In this document: positions 16,841-25,942 of the stretch, piece after piece
Position numbering within the stretch: position 1 is the stretch's first letter
Layout: every line of letters begins with the position of its first letter
From: JAFANK01 sp036741695
GTDB lineage: Bacteria; Vulcanimicrobiota; Vulcanimicrobiia; Eremiobacterales; Eremiobacteraceae
Direction of reading: 5' to 3'
Assembly: GCA_036741695.1 (NCBI GenBank)
Contig: DAINRU010000006.1
Coordinates: 42,180-106,179 of the forward strand
Length of the DNA stretch: 64,000 bases
The notes under the pieces: generated by a model
The model's input: the letters and a program-made list of their open reading frames with translations, nothing else
Told to the model about the DNA's origin: nothing
The model's database searches: none
Position numbers and translations under genes: made by a program

Positions 16841-18967
16841 TCAGGGCGCCGCAGGCGCGGGAGCGAAGACGAGCAGCTCTTGTGCTCCGTTCTCGAGGAC
16901 TTGCTGGGCGAACGACCTGGGGCCAAGCCATCGCGGCTTCGTCCGAACGCCCTCGACGGCTAAGGTGGAGCCAGGATGCTGGTCAGCCAAGCGCACGAAA
17001 ACCCTCGCGGCATTGGGATCGACTTCAAGCACGAAGCGAGCCTGTACCGTGCGCGCGGTTTCGCGTAATGTCTCGAGCACAGGCGCTTGGGCGGCTTGGC
17101 GCGATGGCGCGACATGGATGACGCTGAAATCGGCGTCAAGACGTTTGGCCAGACGTGCCGCTCGCTGGATGAGGATCGTGTCGCGCTCGCGGGCCGCGAC
17201 CCCAAGCGCGATCTCGCTGACCACGTGGCGCCGGCGGGTGACGGCCTTCGTGCGCAGCGCCTCACGTAGGGCGAGTTCGCGCAGTGCTGTGAGGTTCTCG
17301 GTGCGGAAGAACGAACTCAGCGCTGCCTCGATCCTTTCTTTGGGATAGATCTTGCCGGCGCGCAGCCGGTCGCGCAGCGTCTGTGCGCTGGCGTCGATCA
17401 AGACGACGTCGTCGGCGAGCTCTAAGATGCCGTCGGGCATGGTCTCGCGCACCGTCACGCCGGTCAACCGGCGCACCGCATCGTTGAGGCCCTCGAGGTG
17501 CTGGACGTTGAGCGTCGTCAGCACCGAAATGCCCGAACGCAGCACGCTCAAGACGTCCTCGTAGCGCTTGTCGAACTTGCTGCCTGGAGCGTTCGTGTGG
17601 GCGAGCTCGTCGATGAGCGCCACTTGTGGGCGTCGCGCGAGCAGCGCCTCAAAGTCGAGTTCAGAGTAGCGCATTCCGCCGGCATTGAATTCGCGTCGTG
17701 GCAGCGCTTCCAACCCCTCAAGCTTGCGCGCCGTGTCTGCGCGACCGTGCGTCTCGACGAACGCCACGACGACGTCAACACCTTCTGCTTTGAGCTGATG
17801 CGCTTGGTCGAGCATGGCGTAGGTCTTGCCGCAGCCGGCGGCCGCGCCCAGGTACACGGTGAGTCTGCCGTATCCCACCCGAAGACGATCGCCGGCGGTT
17901 TGCGCGTATGGGTGCTGCCCGATGCCCGTCCTCGGTGGAGCAGTGAGCTTGAATCCTGGACCGACGATGAGCAGGTCGCGATCGATCGGCGCGCTCACGA
18001 AGGTGGTGGCGATGGCGCCCTTAGGCACGGCGACAAACGATGCGTTGAAGTCGCCAAGTTCCGGACGGTCGAGGTCGAGACTCGCGAGCTTCGCGACGCG
18101 TGCACCGTGGGTTTGAGCCAGGCGTGCTGCGGCTTCTTCTTCACCCGGTAGGCCCGCTATCTCCAAGGCGAGGTTGAACGCGTCTGCGAAGGCTGCGCTG
18201 CGATCGACAAACGACTCGCCGTCGATGCCGGGAAGCAGCAGCGCGATGGCTTTGGAGACCCGAGCGGCAGGCAACGCCGGCTCGGTCAGCTCGTCCACCG
18301 TGCGCAGCATCATCTCGCGCAGCGCGCGCAGCGTCTGCGGGCGGAATGGTCCTTGGAGCGCGCGATCGATGTCTTCCTTGCGGACGATGAGGCCGGCGTG
18401 CAGGCGCGCCTCCAGTTGTTCGGGTGCGACGTCGATCGCGATGACCTGGTCGGCCGCCTTGAGGAACGACACCGGCACGATCTCGCGGACGGGAAAGCCG
18501 ATGAGCGCCTCCGCGGTGGGCGCAACGGTCTCGAGGTGAGCGATGTTAAGGGCGCCGAGCACGCTGATGCCCGCATCGCGCAACGCGAGCGCGTCCTGCC
18601 AGCGCTTGGCGTGCGCAGAGCCTGCGAGATTCGTGTGGGCGAGCTCGTCAAGGACGATCACCTGCGGATGCGCTGCGACCGCTGCCTCATAGTCGAATTC
18701 TGGAAAGGTCGAGTTGCCCATCGACACCATGCGTGGAAGCACCTGCGGAATGCCCTGGCAGAGCTGTTCGAGATCCAAGCGGCCTTTGGTCTCCACCCAG
18801 CCGAGCATAACGCGCACGCCGCTCTGATGGAGCTGGCGTGCCTCGTTGAGCAACCGGTGCGTCTTGCCGACCCCGGGTGCAAAGCCGACGTAGACCGTCA
18901 GGCGTGCCTGCCCGCCGAGCTCCTTGAGGAGTTCCGCCGCGGCGGGGCGCCGTGCGCCCATATCCAT
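16841..18967 (-). CDS. Tandem KdpD sensor-module protein without a kinase domain
   Basis: A 708-residue protein made of two complete copies of the KdpD cytoplasmic input region, each a KdpD ATPase-like domain plus a Usp-like domain. Copy 1 has Walker A GFAPGVGKT at 28-36 and DELAHTN at 107-113. Copy 2 has GAAAGCGKT at 374-382 and DELAHTN at 453-459, and its Usp part ends at the C terminus. There are no membrane helices, no phospho-His motif and no ATPase-c domain. In standard KdpD one such module precedes four helices and a kinase. The ATG at 18967 is followed at once by a second ATG; there is no clear ribosome site. The kinase-like half is encoded divergently 75 bases away. It presumably senses K+, cyclic di-AMP or ATP and docks on that kinase, which is inference. 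Confidence 0.88.
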   Translation of the reverse strand: MDMGARRPAAAELLKELGGQARLTVYVGFAPGVGKTHRLLNEARQLHQSGVRVMLGWVETKGRLDLEQLCQGIPQVLPRMVSMGNSTFPEFDYEAAVAAHPQVIVLDELAHTNLAGSAHAKRWQDALALRDAGISVLGALNIAHLETVAPTAEALIGFPVREIVPVSFLKAADQVIAIDVAPEQLEARLHAGLIVRKEDIDRALQGPFRPQTLRALREMMLRTVDELTEPALPAARVSKAIALLLPGIDGESFVDRSAAFADAFNLALEIAGLPGEEEAAARLAQTHGARVAKLASLDLDRPELGDFNASFVAVPKGAIATTFVSAPIDRDLLIVGPGFKLTAPPRTGIGQHPYAQTAGDRLRVGYGRLTVYLGAAAGCGKTYAMLDQAHQLKAEGVDVVVAFVETHGRADTARKLEGLEALPRREFNAGGMRYSELDFEALLARRPQVALIDELAHTNAPGSKFDKRYEDVLSVLRSGISVLTTLNVQHLEGLNDAVRRLTGVTVRETMPDGILELADDVVLIDASAQTLRDRLRAGKIYPKERIEAALSSFFRTENLTALRELALREALRTKAVTRRRHVVSEIALGVAARERDTILIQRAARLAKRLDADFSVIHVAPSRQAAQAPVLETLRETARTVQARFVLEVDPNAARVFVRLADQHPGSTLAVEGVRTKPRWLGPRSFAQQVLENGAQELLVFAPAPAAP

Positions 18968-19042
18968 GCAGCGCCGTTCGGGTTCGCGCGCGTGTTTCCC
19001 AGCCGGAGCATGCCGGCGGCGCGCAGAAGCGAAGGACCCATC

Positions 19043-20677
19043 ATGAGCGCGCGCCTCACGCTTGTCCTGTGCATCGTCTTGTTGCTGCTCGCGTTCGCGT
19101 TCGATCTCCTGACGCCACAGGCGCTCGTGGCCGCCATCCTTCTGACCATTCCGGTCGCCCTGTCGAGCCTCGTCCTCGACCGGCGGATCACCCAAGGATT
19201 CATCGTGGCGGCGCTCATCGCCAACGTCGTCGCCGGCTACTTCAATGGAGTTGCCGAGGGCCGCCATTGGGACGCCATCGCCATTGCGAACCGCGCGCTG
19301 GCCGGCTTCTCGATCGTCCTCGTGGGTTGGCTTGGAACCGTCGCGCAGGCCGCGGCCGAGCGCAGCGGCGAGCTTGCGGCGCGGCAACGCCAGGCGCAAC
19401 GCGAGCAAGCGTTGCGGCGCTCTATGGAGACGATCCGCTCCTCGCTCAACGTCGAATTGGTTGCACGGGCCATCACGCGCGAGGCCGTGACTGCGCTCGA
19501 CGTCGATAGCGCAAAACTCTACACCATCGAAGCGCACCTTCTCGCGGCCACGACATATTCTGCGGATCGCAGCGGTGAAGACGTTGAGGTCAGTCGCGCC
19601 CGCCCGGCGTCCGAACTGCTGTCGCTGCTGCAAGTCGCTTTAAGCGAGCGCCGTCTCGTGGCCGTCACGTCGTCAGATGCCCTGGGCCGCTTCGCACTGG
19701 CGACTCTCAAGGCCGAACGCGCCATCGTGGTGCCGTTGATCAACGATCAGATCACCTTCGGCATATTGCTGCTTGCGGCGGCGGAGGCCACGATCATCGC
19801 ATTGGAGTCCGAGCAGTGGGTGCAAGTCTTCGCTGACCAAGCGACAGTCGCCGCGGCGCAGGCGTCGCTCTTCGTCGAGCTGGCCAATCGCAATACCGAG
19901 TTGCAACAGGCCATCGAGACCCTCGAGCACCGCGGGGAAGTGATCCGCGACCTCGTGTACGCGCTCTCGCACGACTTGCGCACCCCGCTGACCGCCGCCG
20001 CGGTGACCTTGCAGCAGGCGCTCGACGGGACCTACGGTCCCCTGCCCGAAGCCTACCGTGAGATTTTGCGCCGCTCGCTTGCCGCCAACGAGGAGCTGCG
20101 ACATCTCGCCGAGACGTTGCTCCTCGTCGCTCGCTACGAATCCGGCGATCATTCCAAGGATCGCGAGGCCATTCAATTGTATCCGCTGGTCGCGTCGGTG
20201 ATCGGAGAACTCGAACCGATGTGGCGCATGAAGCACATCGATTGCGTGGTGATCGGTTCGCAGGATGCAGTCGTGCTCGGGGATCCGGGCGAGTTGCGAC
20301 GTGCCGTCATGAATCTGCTCGCGAACGCGATCAGCTGGACACCCGAAGGCGGAACGATCAAAGCCGGGCCGCGGCGCATCGGCGATCGAGTCATCATCCG
20401 CGTCGAGGACAATGGCTACGGCGTTCCCGAGGCTGAGCGCACGCAGCTCTTCCAACGCCTCGTACCTAACGACCGGGCACGGCAGGGCGGCGGGTCGGGC
20501 CTTGGGCTGTACATCATCCGCCGCATCGCTGAGAGCCACGGAGGCACAGCGCGCTACGAACCCAACCAGCCGAACGGGAGCGTGTTCAGCATGGATCTGC
20601 CCGCGATGTCGGCTTCAGCGGCTGAAGCGATCCCGGTTCAGTCTCCGGCGGTCGAGGCTCGGCCGTCCGTTGGGTAA
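19043..20677 (+). CDS. Sensor histidine kinase, likely the detached kinase half of KdpD
   Basis: A 544-residue kinase. Residues about 1-105 hold four hydrophobic helices of DUF4118 type, the membrane region usual in KdpD. Then come a GAF-like domain (about 130-280), HisKA with LVYALSHDLRTPL (His310), and HATPase_c with N-box NLLANAISWTPEGG, G1 VEDNGYG and G2 GGGSGLGLYII. It lacks the N-terminal KdpD/Usp module, which is encoded divergently as a doubled stand-alone protein. GAAGGA lies six bases before the ATG at 19043. The response regulator starts right after the stop. The context next to kdpFABC points to potassium control, but the partner regulator is of another class. Confidence 0.92.
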   Translation: MSARLTLVLCIVLLLLAFAFDLLTPQALVAAILLTIPVALSSLVLDRRITQGFIVAALIANVVAGYFNGVAEGRHWDAIAIANRALAGFSIVLVGWLGTVAQAAAERSGELAARQRQAQREQALRRSMETIRSSLNVELVARAITREAVTALDVDSAKLYTIEAHLLAATTYSADRSGEDVEVSRARPASELLSLLQVALSERRLVAVTSSDALGRFALATLKAERAIVVPLINDQITFGILLLAAAEATIIALESEQWVQVFADQATVAAAQASLFVELANRNTELQQAIETLEHRGEVIRDLVYALSHDLRTPLTAAAVTLQQALDGTYGPLPEAYREILRRSLAANEELRHLAETLLLVARYESGDHSKDREAIQLYPLVASVIGELEPMWRMKHIDCVVIGSQDAVVLGDPGELRRAVMNLLANAISWTPEGGTIKAGPRRIGDRVIIRVEDNGYGVPEAERTQLFQRLVPNDRARQGGGSGLGLYIIRRIAESHGGTARYEPNQPNGSVFSMDLPAMSASAAEAIPVQSPAVEARPSVG

Positions 20678-20678
20678 T

Positions 20679-21311
20679 ATGGTCTCCGTCGTGTTGGTCG
20701 AGGATCACGCTCTGACTCGTGCCGGGTTGCGCGCAGCATTGTTGGATGCCGGATTCAACGTCGTGGGCGAGGCCGACGACGGACCGCGCGGGCTTGACGA
20801 GGTGCGCCGCCTCAAGCCTGATGTCGCCGTGATCGACCTCGGGCTGCCCGGTATGGATGGGATCGAACTCACCCGCCAGCTTCGCTTGGCCGCGCCAAAC
20901 ACCAGGATCGTCATCCTCACCATGCACGATCTGGACACAGAGGTGTTAGCCGCTTTGGCCGCTGGTGCGGACGCCTACTGCGTGAAATCCACCAGGACCG
21001 ATGGCGTCGTCAGCGCCGTGCGCATCGCGGCCGATGGCGGCGCTTATTTCGACCCGGCCGTGGCGCACATCGTCTTGCGCCGGGTCTCCGACCCCACAGC
21101 GCCAGCCAAGCCGGGAACGTCGCCACTGACGCCGCGCGAGACGGAGATACTGACGCTGATCGCCGATGGCGTCGGCAATGCGGAGGTAGCGGAACGGCTG
21201 TCGCTTGGCTTGGGCACGGTCAAAGGTCACGTGCGCGACATTTTGGAGAAGCTCTCTGCATCCGACCGCACGCAGGCTGCGGTCGTCGCCCTTCGACGGG
21301 GTATTATCTAG
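20679..21311 (+). CDS. NarL/FixJ-type response regulator
   Basis: A 210-residue regulator. The receiver (residues 1-120) carries LVEDH acidic residues, phospho-acceptor Asp53 in VIDLGLPGMDG, and the conserved Thr/Lys positions (LTMHD, CVKST). The output (about 146-205) is a LuxR-type helix-turn-helix: LTPRETEILTLIADGVGNAEVA then LGTVKGHVRDILEKL. KdpE, the usual partner of KdpD, has an OmpR winged helix, so this regulator replaces it or serves another target. The ATG at 20679 begins one base after the kinase stop, so the two are coupled. The gene is convergent with kdpC. Confidence 0.93.
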   Translation: MVSVVLVEDHALTRAGLRAALLDAGFNVVGEADDGPRGLDEVRRLKPDVAVIDLGLPGMDGIELTRQLRLAAPNTRIVILTMHDLDTEVLAALAAGADAYCVKSTRTDGVVSAVRIAADGGAYFDPAVAHIVLRRVSDPTAPAKPGTSPLTPRETEILTLIADGVGNAEVAERLSLGLGTVKGHVRDILEKLSASDRTQAAVVALRRGII

Positions 21312-21365
21312 GCCGAGGCGGTGCGTCGCTCCCCCATTTGATGCGGCGCGAACAGATCCGTCCCA

Positions 21366-21965
21366 TCACGTCTTGGCCTTGTCGAGGGCGAGGTTCAGTT
21401 CCAGCACGTTGATGCGCGGCTCCCCGATAAAGCCCAGCGTTCGGCCTCGCTCGTGCACGCGAATAAGGGCGAGGACGCTGGAGACCGCGATTCTCCGTGC
21501 TTTAGCGATCCGCGGTGCCTGATATATGGCGGCCTCGGGGCTGATATCAGGATCGATGCCGCTAGCGCTCGAGGTGATGAGATCCATGGGGATCGGGCCC
21601 GTCGCATCCGGATTCTCTTTCTTCAGCGCTGCGATCGTTGCGCGCGTCGCATCGATGAGCTTCTTCGACGTCGGCCCGAGGTTCGTGGCTCCGGTTGACG
21701 TGGGATCGTAGCCTTTTCCGGCTGCGGACGGTCGGCCATGGAAATATTGCGGTTTGGTCCAGAGCTGACCTACGATCACGGAGCCCACCGGCTGCCCGTT
21801 GACGTACGCAAGCGAGCCGGCTGCCTGTTTCGGAAAGATCAGCTGCGCGAGCAATGTCATGACGATGGGATAGATGATCCCTAGCGTGACGATCGACAGG
21901 ATCGTATAGACCACTGACGTGCCTGCGTGTCGTAAGGTGTTGTCTGTTATTTTGCGTACATTCAT
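21366..21965 (-). CDS. kdpC: K+-transporting ATPase subunit KdpC
   Basis: A 199-residue KdpC, the single-helix periplasmic subunit that stabilises the KdpA-KdpB complex and raises ATP affinity. The N-terminal helix (VVYTILSIVTLGIIYPIVMTLLAQ), QPQ-like loop with WTKPQYFHGRPSA, GATNLGPTS, ITSSASGIDPDIS and the C-terminal VLELNLAL are family signatures. I chose the ATG at 21965, seven bases after the kdpB stop, preceded by GGAG; a longer start at 21983 would overlap kdpB and has no ribosome site. Confidence 0.95.
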   Translation of the reverse strand: MNVRKITDNTLRHAGTSVVYTILSIVTLGIIYPIVMTLLAQLIFPKQAAGSLAYVNGQPVGSVIVGQLWTKPQYFHGRPSAAGKGYDPTSTGATNLGPTSKKLIDATRATIAALKKENPDATGPIPMDLITSSASGIDPDISPEAAIYQAPRIAKARRIAVSSVLALIRVHERGRTLGFIGEPRINVLELNLALDKAKT

Positions 21966-21972
21966 GGATCGA

Positions 21973-24033
21973 TTACGCTCCATTGAGGTGGAAGGCCGCC
22001 AAGATCATGTCGATGAGCTTGATGCCAAGAAATGGTATGACGACGCCACCGAGCCCATAGACGAGCACGTTGGTCCGCAGCACGACGTTGGCGCCCAGAG
22101 GCCGATATGCAACGCCGCGCAACGCCAGCGGCACGAGCGCGATGATGATCAATGCGTTGAATATTACCGCCGAGAGGATCGCACTCTGCGGGGTGGACAG
22201 GTGCATGACGTTCAATGCGTTCATCGCAGGGTACGCGGTTGCGAACATCGCCGGCAGGATAGCGAAGTACTTGGCGACGTCATTGGCGATCGAGAACGTG
22301 GTGAGGGCGCCACGCGTCATCAAGAGCTGCTTGCCGATCTCGACGATCTCGATCAGCTTGGTAGGATCCGAATCGAGATCCACCATGTTGGCAGCCTCTT
22401 TTGCCGCTTGCGTACCTGAGTTCATGGCCACACCGACGTCGGCTTGGGCCAGTGCTGGCGCGTCATTGGTCCCATCGCCCGTCATGGCGACGAGCCGGCT
22501 CGACTCTTGCTCGCGCTTGATGAGCGCCATCTTGGTTTCGGGAGTCGCCTCCGCTAGAAAGTCGTCGACGCCGGATTCCCGGGCGATCGTCGCTGCGGTC
22601 AGCGGATTGTCGCCGGTGATCATGACCGTGCGGATGCCCATCTTGCGCAGGCGGTCGAAGCGCTCGGTCATCGCGGGTTTGAGGATGTCCTTCAGATGGA
22701 TGACCGCGACGATCTTCTTATCCGTCGCGAGCAATAGCGGCGTGCCACCTGAACGGGCGACGCGTTCCACCTCGGCGGCCAGGACCGTCGCGCCATCGCC
22801 GCCGCGCTCGCGCACCCAGGCGCGGATCGAATCCGGAGCACCCTTCCGTATTGACGTGCCATCGGGCAGATCGACGCCGCTCATGCGTGTGTACGCGCTA
22901 AAGGGCACAAACGTCGTGCCTGCGGGGGGTTGTCCCCCGAGGGTGGCGCCGAACTGTTCTGAAAGCGTGACGATCGAGCGCCCTTCCGGGGTTTCGTCAG
23001 ACAACGATGAGAGGTACGCCGCTCGCGCTGCATCTTCGAGCGTCACTCCCGGAGCTGCGATGAACTCCGTCGCCTGCCGGTTGCCTAGGGTGATGGTTCC
23101 GGTCTTATCGAGGAGCAGGGTGTCGACGTCACCAGCGGCCTCCACAGCGCGACCACTCATGGCAAGCACGTTACGCTGCAGCACGCGATCCATGCCCGCG
23201 ATGCCGATGGCGGAGAGCAAACCCCCGATCGTCGTCGGGATCAAACAGACAAGCAGGGCGATGAGCACTGTCACCGATTGCATCGTTCCCGCGTAAATGG
23301 AGTACGGCGACAGCGTCGCCACAGCGATGACGAAGATGATGGTGAGGCCGGCGAGCAAGATTGAGAGCGCGATCTCGTTGGGGGTCTTCTGGCGCTTGGC
23401 GCCTTCCACGAGAGCAATCATGCGATCTAAGAAGGTCTCGCCCGGATCGGACGTCACCTGTACGAGGATCTCATCGGATAGCACGCGGGTGCCCCCGGTA
23501 ACCGAGCTGCGGTCGCCGCCGGCCTCCCGAATGACGGGCGCCGATTCACCGGTGATCGCCGACTCGTCAACCGAAGCGGCCCCGTGCGTCACGTCACCGT
23601 CAGCCGGGATCAGTTCGCCGGCGGCGACTCGCACGATGTCGCCCTTGCGCAACACGGTCGCGCTCACAAGCTCTTCCTTACCGTCTAAAACCCGGCGTGC
23701 TTTCGTCTCGGTCTTTGTGCGGCGCAGGAACTCCGCTTGCGCTTTACCGCGCCCCTCGGCCATGGCTTCGGCGAAATTCGCGAAGACGACCGTGAACCAC
23801 AGCCACATCGAAATGGCGAAGTCGAAGCCCGCTGGCCCGTGCGTGCGCAGGTCGCGGATGAAGAATAGGAGAGTGACCAGCGCGCCGATCTCACACACGA
23901 ACATGACCGGGTTGCGGAACTGCCAGCGCGGGTCGAGCTTGCGGAAGGATTCGATCGTCGCCGTCGCGAGGATCTTGCTATCGAAGAGTGACCGCGCCTT
24001 TGGCCGGCGCTCTATACGGCGTTGCGAGATCAT
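21973..24033 (-). CDS. kdpB: K+-transporting P-type ATPase subunit KdpB
   Basis: A 686-residue P-type ATPase that hydrolyses ATP for K+ uptake through KdpA. The phosphorylation motif DKTGTITLGNRQA, the A-domain ESAPVIRE segment (compare TGES), TGDNPLTAATIA and MTGDGTNDAPALAQADVGVAM are all present. Its ATG abuts the kdpA stop without a gap. The length and order are those of a standard Kdp operon. Confidence 0.97.
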   Translation of the reverse strand: MISQRRIERRPKARSLFDSKILATATIESFRKLDPRWQFRNPVMFVCEIGALVTLLFFIRDLRTHGPAGFDFAISMWLWFTVVFANFAEAMAEGRGKAQAEFLRRTKTETKARRVLDGKEELVSATVLRKGDIVRVAAGELIPADGDVTHGAASVDESAITGESAPVIREAGGDRSSVTGGTRVLSDEILVQVTSDPGETFLDRMIALVEGAKRQKTPNEIALSILLAGLTIIFVIAVATLSPYSIYAGTMQSVTVLIALLVCLIPTTIGGLLSAIGIAGMDRVLQRNVLAMSGRAVEAAGDVDTLLLDKTGTITLGNRQATEFIAAPGVTLEDAARAAYLSSLSDETPEGRSIVTLSEQFGATLGGQPPAGTTFVPFSAYTRMSGVDLPDGTSIRKGAPDSIRAWVRERGGDGATVLAAEVERVARSGGTPLLLATDKKIVAVIHLKDILKPAMTERFDRLRKMGIRTVMITGDNPLTAATIARESGVDDFLAEATPETKMALIKREQESSRLVAMTGDGTNDAPALAQADVGVAMNSGTQAAKEAANMVDLDSDPTKLIEIVEIGKQLLMTRGALTTFSIANDVAKYFAILPAMFATAYPAMNALNVMHLSTPQSAILSAVIFNALIIIALVPLALRGVAYRPLGANVVLRTNVLVYGLGGVVIPFLGIKLIDMILAAFHLNGA

Positions 24034-25734
24034 CTAGAACGTCTTTCCTTGAAGCATGAGGAGGTGCTCGACGATCGGACCGAGTGCATCGGCGGGGAAG
24101 AACGTTAGGGCTCCCACGATGAGGATCGTTCCGATCAACAAGACGATGAAGATGGGCGAATGCGTGGTGAACGTTCCCGCGGTCACGGGCGCTTTGACCT
24201 TGCTCGAGAGCGAGCCGGCCAGCAACACCGCAGGGATGAGGAACGTGAACCGTCCACAGATCATCACGATGCCCATGAGGATATTGAAATAGATGTTGCC
24301 GCCGAGCCCGGCAAACGCGCTGCCGTTGTTCTCGGTCGTCGAGGTGAAGCCGTAGAGTAGTTCCGAGAAGCCGTGCGCACCGCTATTGCCGAGCGTCGCT
24401 GTGCCGGCAGGCACGAGCACGGATATCGCAGTCGGGATGAGCGCAAAGACCGGTAAGACGAGCGCGGCGAGCATAGCCAGCTGCACCTCGCGCCGTTCGA
24501 TCTTCTTGCCGAGATATTCAGGCGTACGGCCCACCATGAGCCCCGCGATGAAGACGGTCAGCACGACGAAGATGATCATGCCGTAGAGGCCAGTGCCGAC
24601 GCCGCCGAAAGCGATCTCTCCCAACTGCATGTCTGCCAGCGGCACGAGACCGCCCAGCGGCGTGAACGAGTCGTGCATCGAGTTGACCGCACCGCACGAC
24701 GTGTCGGTCGTGACTGTGGCGAAGAGCGCCGACGAGGCGGTCCCGAAACGGCATTCCTTGCCTTCCATGTTGCCGCCCGCGACGCCGAGGGCGTGCACGA
24801 TGGGGTTGCCTGCGGCTTCCGAAGCGTACGCGACCGTGAAGCCGCCCAAGAACAACAGTGCCATGACCGCGAACAAGGCCCAGCCTTGACGCTGATCCTT
24901 CGCATAGCGCCCGTAGGTATATGTCAGCCCGGCGCCGATCGAGAAGATGAGGAACATCTCCAGCAGGTTGGTCAGCGGTGTCGGATTCTCGTTAGGTGAT
25001 GCGGAGTTGGCGTTGACGAAACCGCCGCCGTTGGTGCCCAGCTCTTTGATCACTTCCTGGGAGGCCATCGGACCGCCGGTGATCGTCTGTTTGAAGCCTT
25101 CCGTCGAGACGACGTCTTGGTACGAATGGAAGTTCTGCGGCACGCCCTGCCACACGAGCACCAAGCACCCGACAACGCTGATGGGCAGCAGCACGTACAG
25201 GCACGAACGCGTGACGTCGACCCAGAAATTGCCGACCGTGTTCTGACTCGTCCTGCACACGCCCCGGATGACCGCGATGGCGATCGTGATGCCGACGCCG
25301 GCCGAGACGAAGTTATGCCAGGCGAGCCCAGCCATCTGCGAGAGATAGCTCATCGTGCTTTCGCCTGAGTAGAACTGCCAGTTGGTATTCGTCGTGAAGC
25401 TGGCAGCCACGTTGAAGGCGTTGTCCGCGGTGAGGTTGTCGAAATGCTGCGGATTGAGGGGCAGCCACTTCTGCGTGCGCAGCAAGACGTACAGATAGAT
25501 GAGGCCGATCAGGCTGAATGCAAGCGTCGCCAACAGGTAGGAGGTGGCTGACATCTCGGTCTTGGGACTGACGCGGCATGTACGATAGATAAGGCCTTCC
25601 ACCGGAGCTAGAACGGGGCTCAGGAAGGTGCGCTCGCCGTCGAAGACGCGCGCCATGTAGGCGCCCAGCGGCTTGGTGATAGCGAGGACGAGCCCCAGGA
25701 AGATGATGGCTTGAAGCCAGCCGATGATGGTCAC
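24034..25734 (-). CDS. kdpA: K+-transporting ATPase subunit KdpA
   Basis: A 566-residue membrane subunit of the SKT superfamily that selects and conducts K+. The four filter-like repeats are recognisable: TNTNWQFYSGE, TNGGGFVNANSASPNENP, the third around NSMHDSFTPLGG, and NNGSAFAGLGGN. The start is GTG at 25734, with AGGAG six bases upstream that overlaps the end of kdpF. Confidence 0.97.
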   Translation of the reverse strand: MTIIGWLQAIIFLGLVLAITKPLGAYMARVFDGERTFLSPVLAPVEGLIYRTCRVSPKTEMSATSYLLATLAFSLIGLIYLYVLLRTQKWLPLNPQHFDNLTADNAFNVAASFTTNTNWQFYSGESTMSYLSQMAGLAWHNFVSAGVGITIAIAVIRGVCRTSQNTVGNFWVDVTRSCLYVLLPISVVGCLVLVWQGVPQNFHSYQDVVSTEGFKQTITGGPMASQEVIKELGTNGGGFVNANSASPNENPTPLTNLLEMFLIFSIGAGLTYTYGRYAKDQRQGWALFAVMALLFLGGFTVAYASEAAGNPIVHALGVAGGNMEGKECRFGTASSALFATVTTDTSCGAVNSMHDSFTPLGGLVPLADMQLGEIAFGGVGTGLYGMIIFVVLTVFIAGLMVGRTPEYLGKKIERREVQLAMLAALVLPVFALIPTAISVLVPAGTATLGNSGAHGFSELLYGFTSTTENNGSAFAGLGGNIYFNILMGIVMICGRFTFLIPAVLLAGSLSSKVKAPVTAGTFTTHSPIFIVLLIGTILIVGALTFFPADALGPIVEHLLMLQGKTF

Positions 25735-25743
25735 AACGATCTC

Positions 25744-25830
25744 CTAGAACTTCTCTGGTCGCAGCATCGCATAGGTCAAATACGCGAGGAAGAGGATCGA
25801 GAGTATCAACCCCAAGATCTGATCGAACAT
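25744..25830 (-). CDS. kdpF: KdpF small membrane subunit
   Basis: A 28-residue single-helix peptide reading MFDQILGLILSILFLAYLTY then AMLRPEKF. KdpF peptides share a hydrophobic helix followed by YALLRPEKF-like ends and act as a lipid-like stabiliser of KdpABC. It sits just upstream of kdpA, and its ATG overlaps the stop of the preceding 27-residue ORF by one base (TGATG). Confidence 0.9.
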   Translation of the reverse strand: MFDQILGLILSILFLAYLTYAMLRPEKF

Positions 25831-25913
25831 CACAGCCGCTCCAGTCCGACCGTGTAACGGTCCAGGACCCAGAACAGGATGAGAGTCAGGACGATCATCG
25901 CTATGTCGAGCAT
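25830..25913 (-). CDS. 27-residue membrane peptide upstream of kdpF
   Basis: Reads MLDIAMIVLTLILFWVLDRY then TVGLERL: one hydrophobic helix with a Glu-Arg-Leu tail. It starts 29 bases after the porin stop, and its TGA shares a base with the kdpF ATG. That coupling and its peptide-like resemblance in design to KdpF suggest a second tiny Kdp-associated subunit. I recall similar short unannotated ORFs before kdpF in other phyla but cannot cite a named family. Confidence 0.65.
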   Translation of the reverse strand: MLDIAMIVLTLILFWVLDRYTVGLERL

Positions 25914-25942
25914 TGGCTAATCCTCACGTATTCGATCGCATG

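Noticed and set aside
18968..19633. Upstream extension of the tandem KdpD gene to about 930 residues
   Set aside because: The extra 222 residues are antisense to the first part of the histidine kinase gene, have no KdpD-like content and would erase the divergent promoter region. The Met at 18967 directly precedes the conserved domain.
22070..23296. Long plus-strand open frame of about 408 codons inside kdpB
   Set aside because: It is the antisense shadow of kdpB in GC-rich DNA, Ser/Arg/Ala-rich with no recognisable motif.
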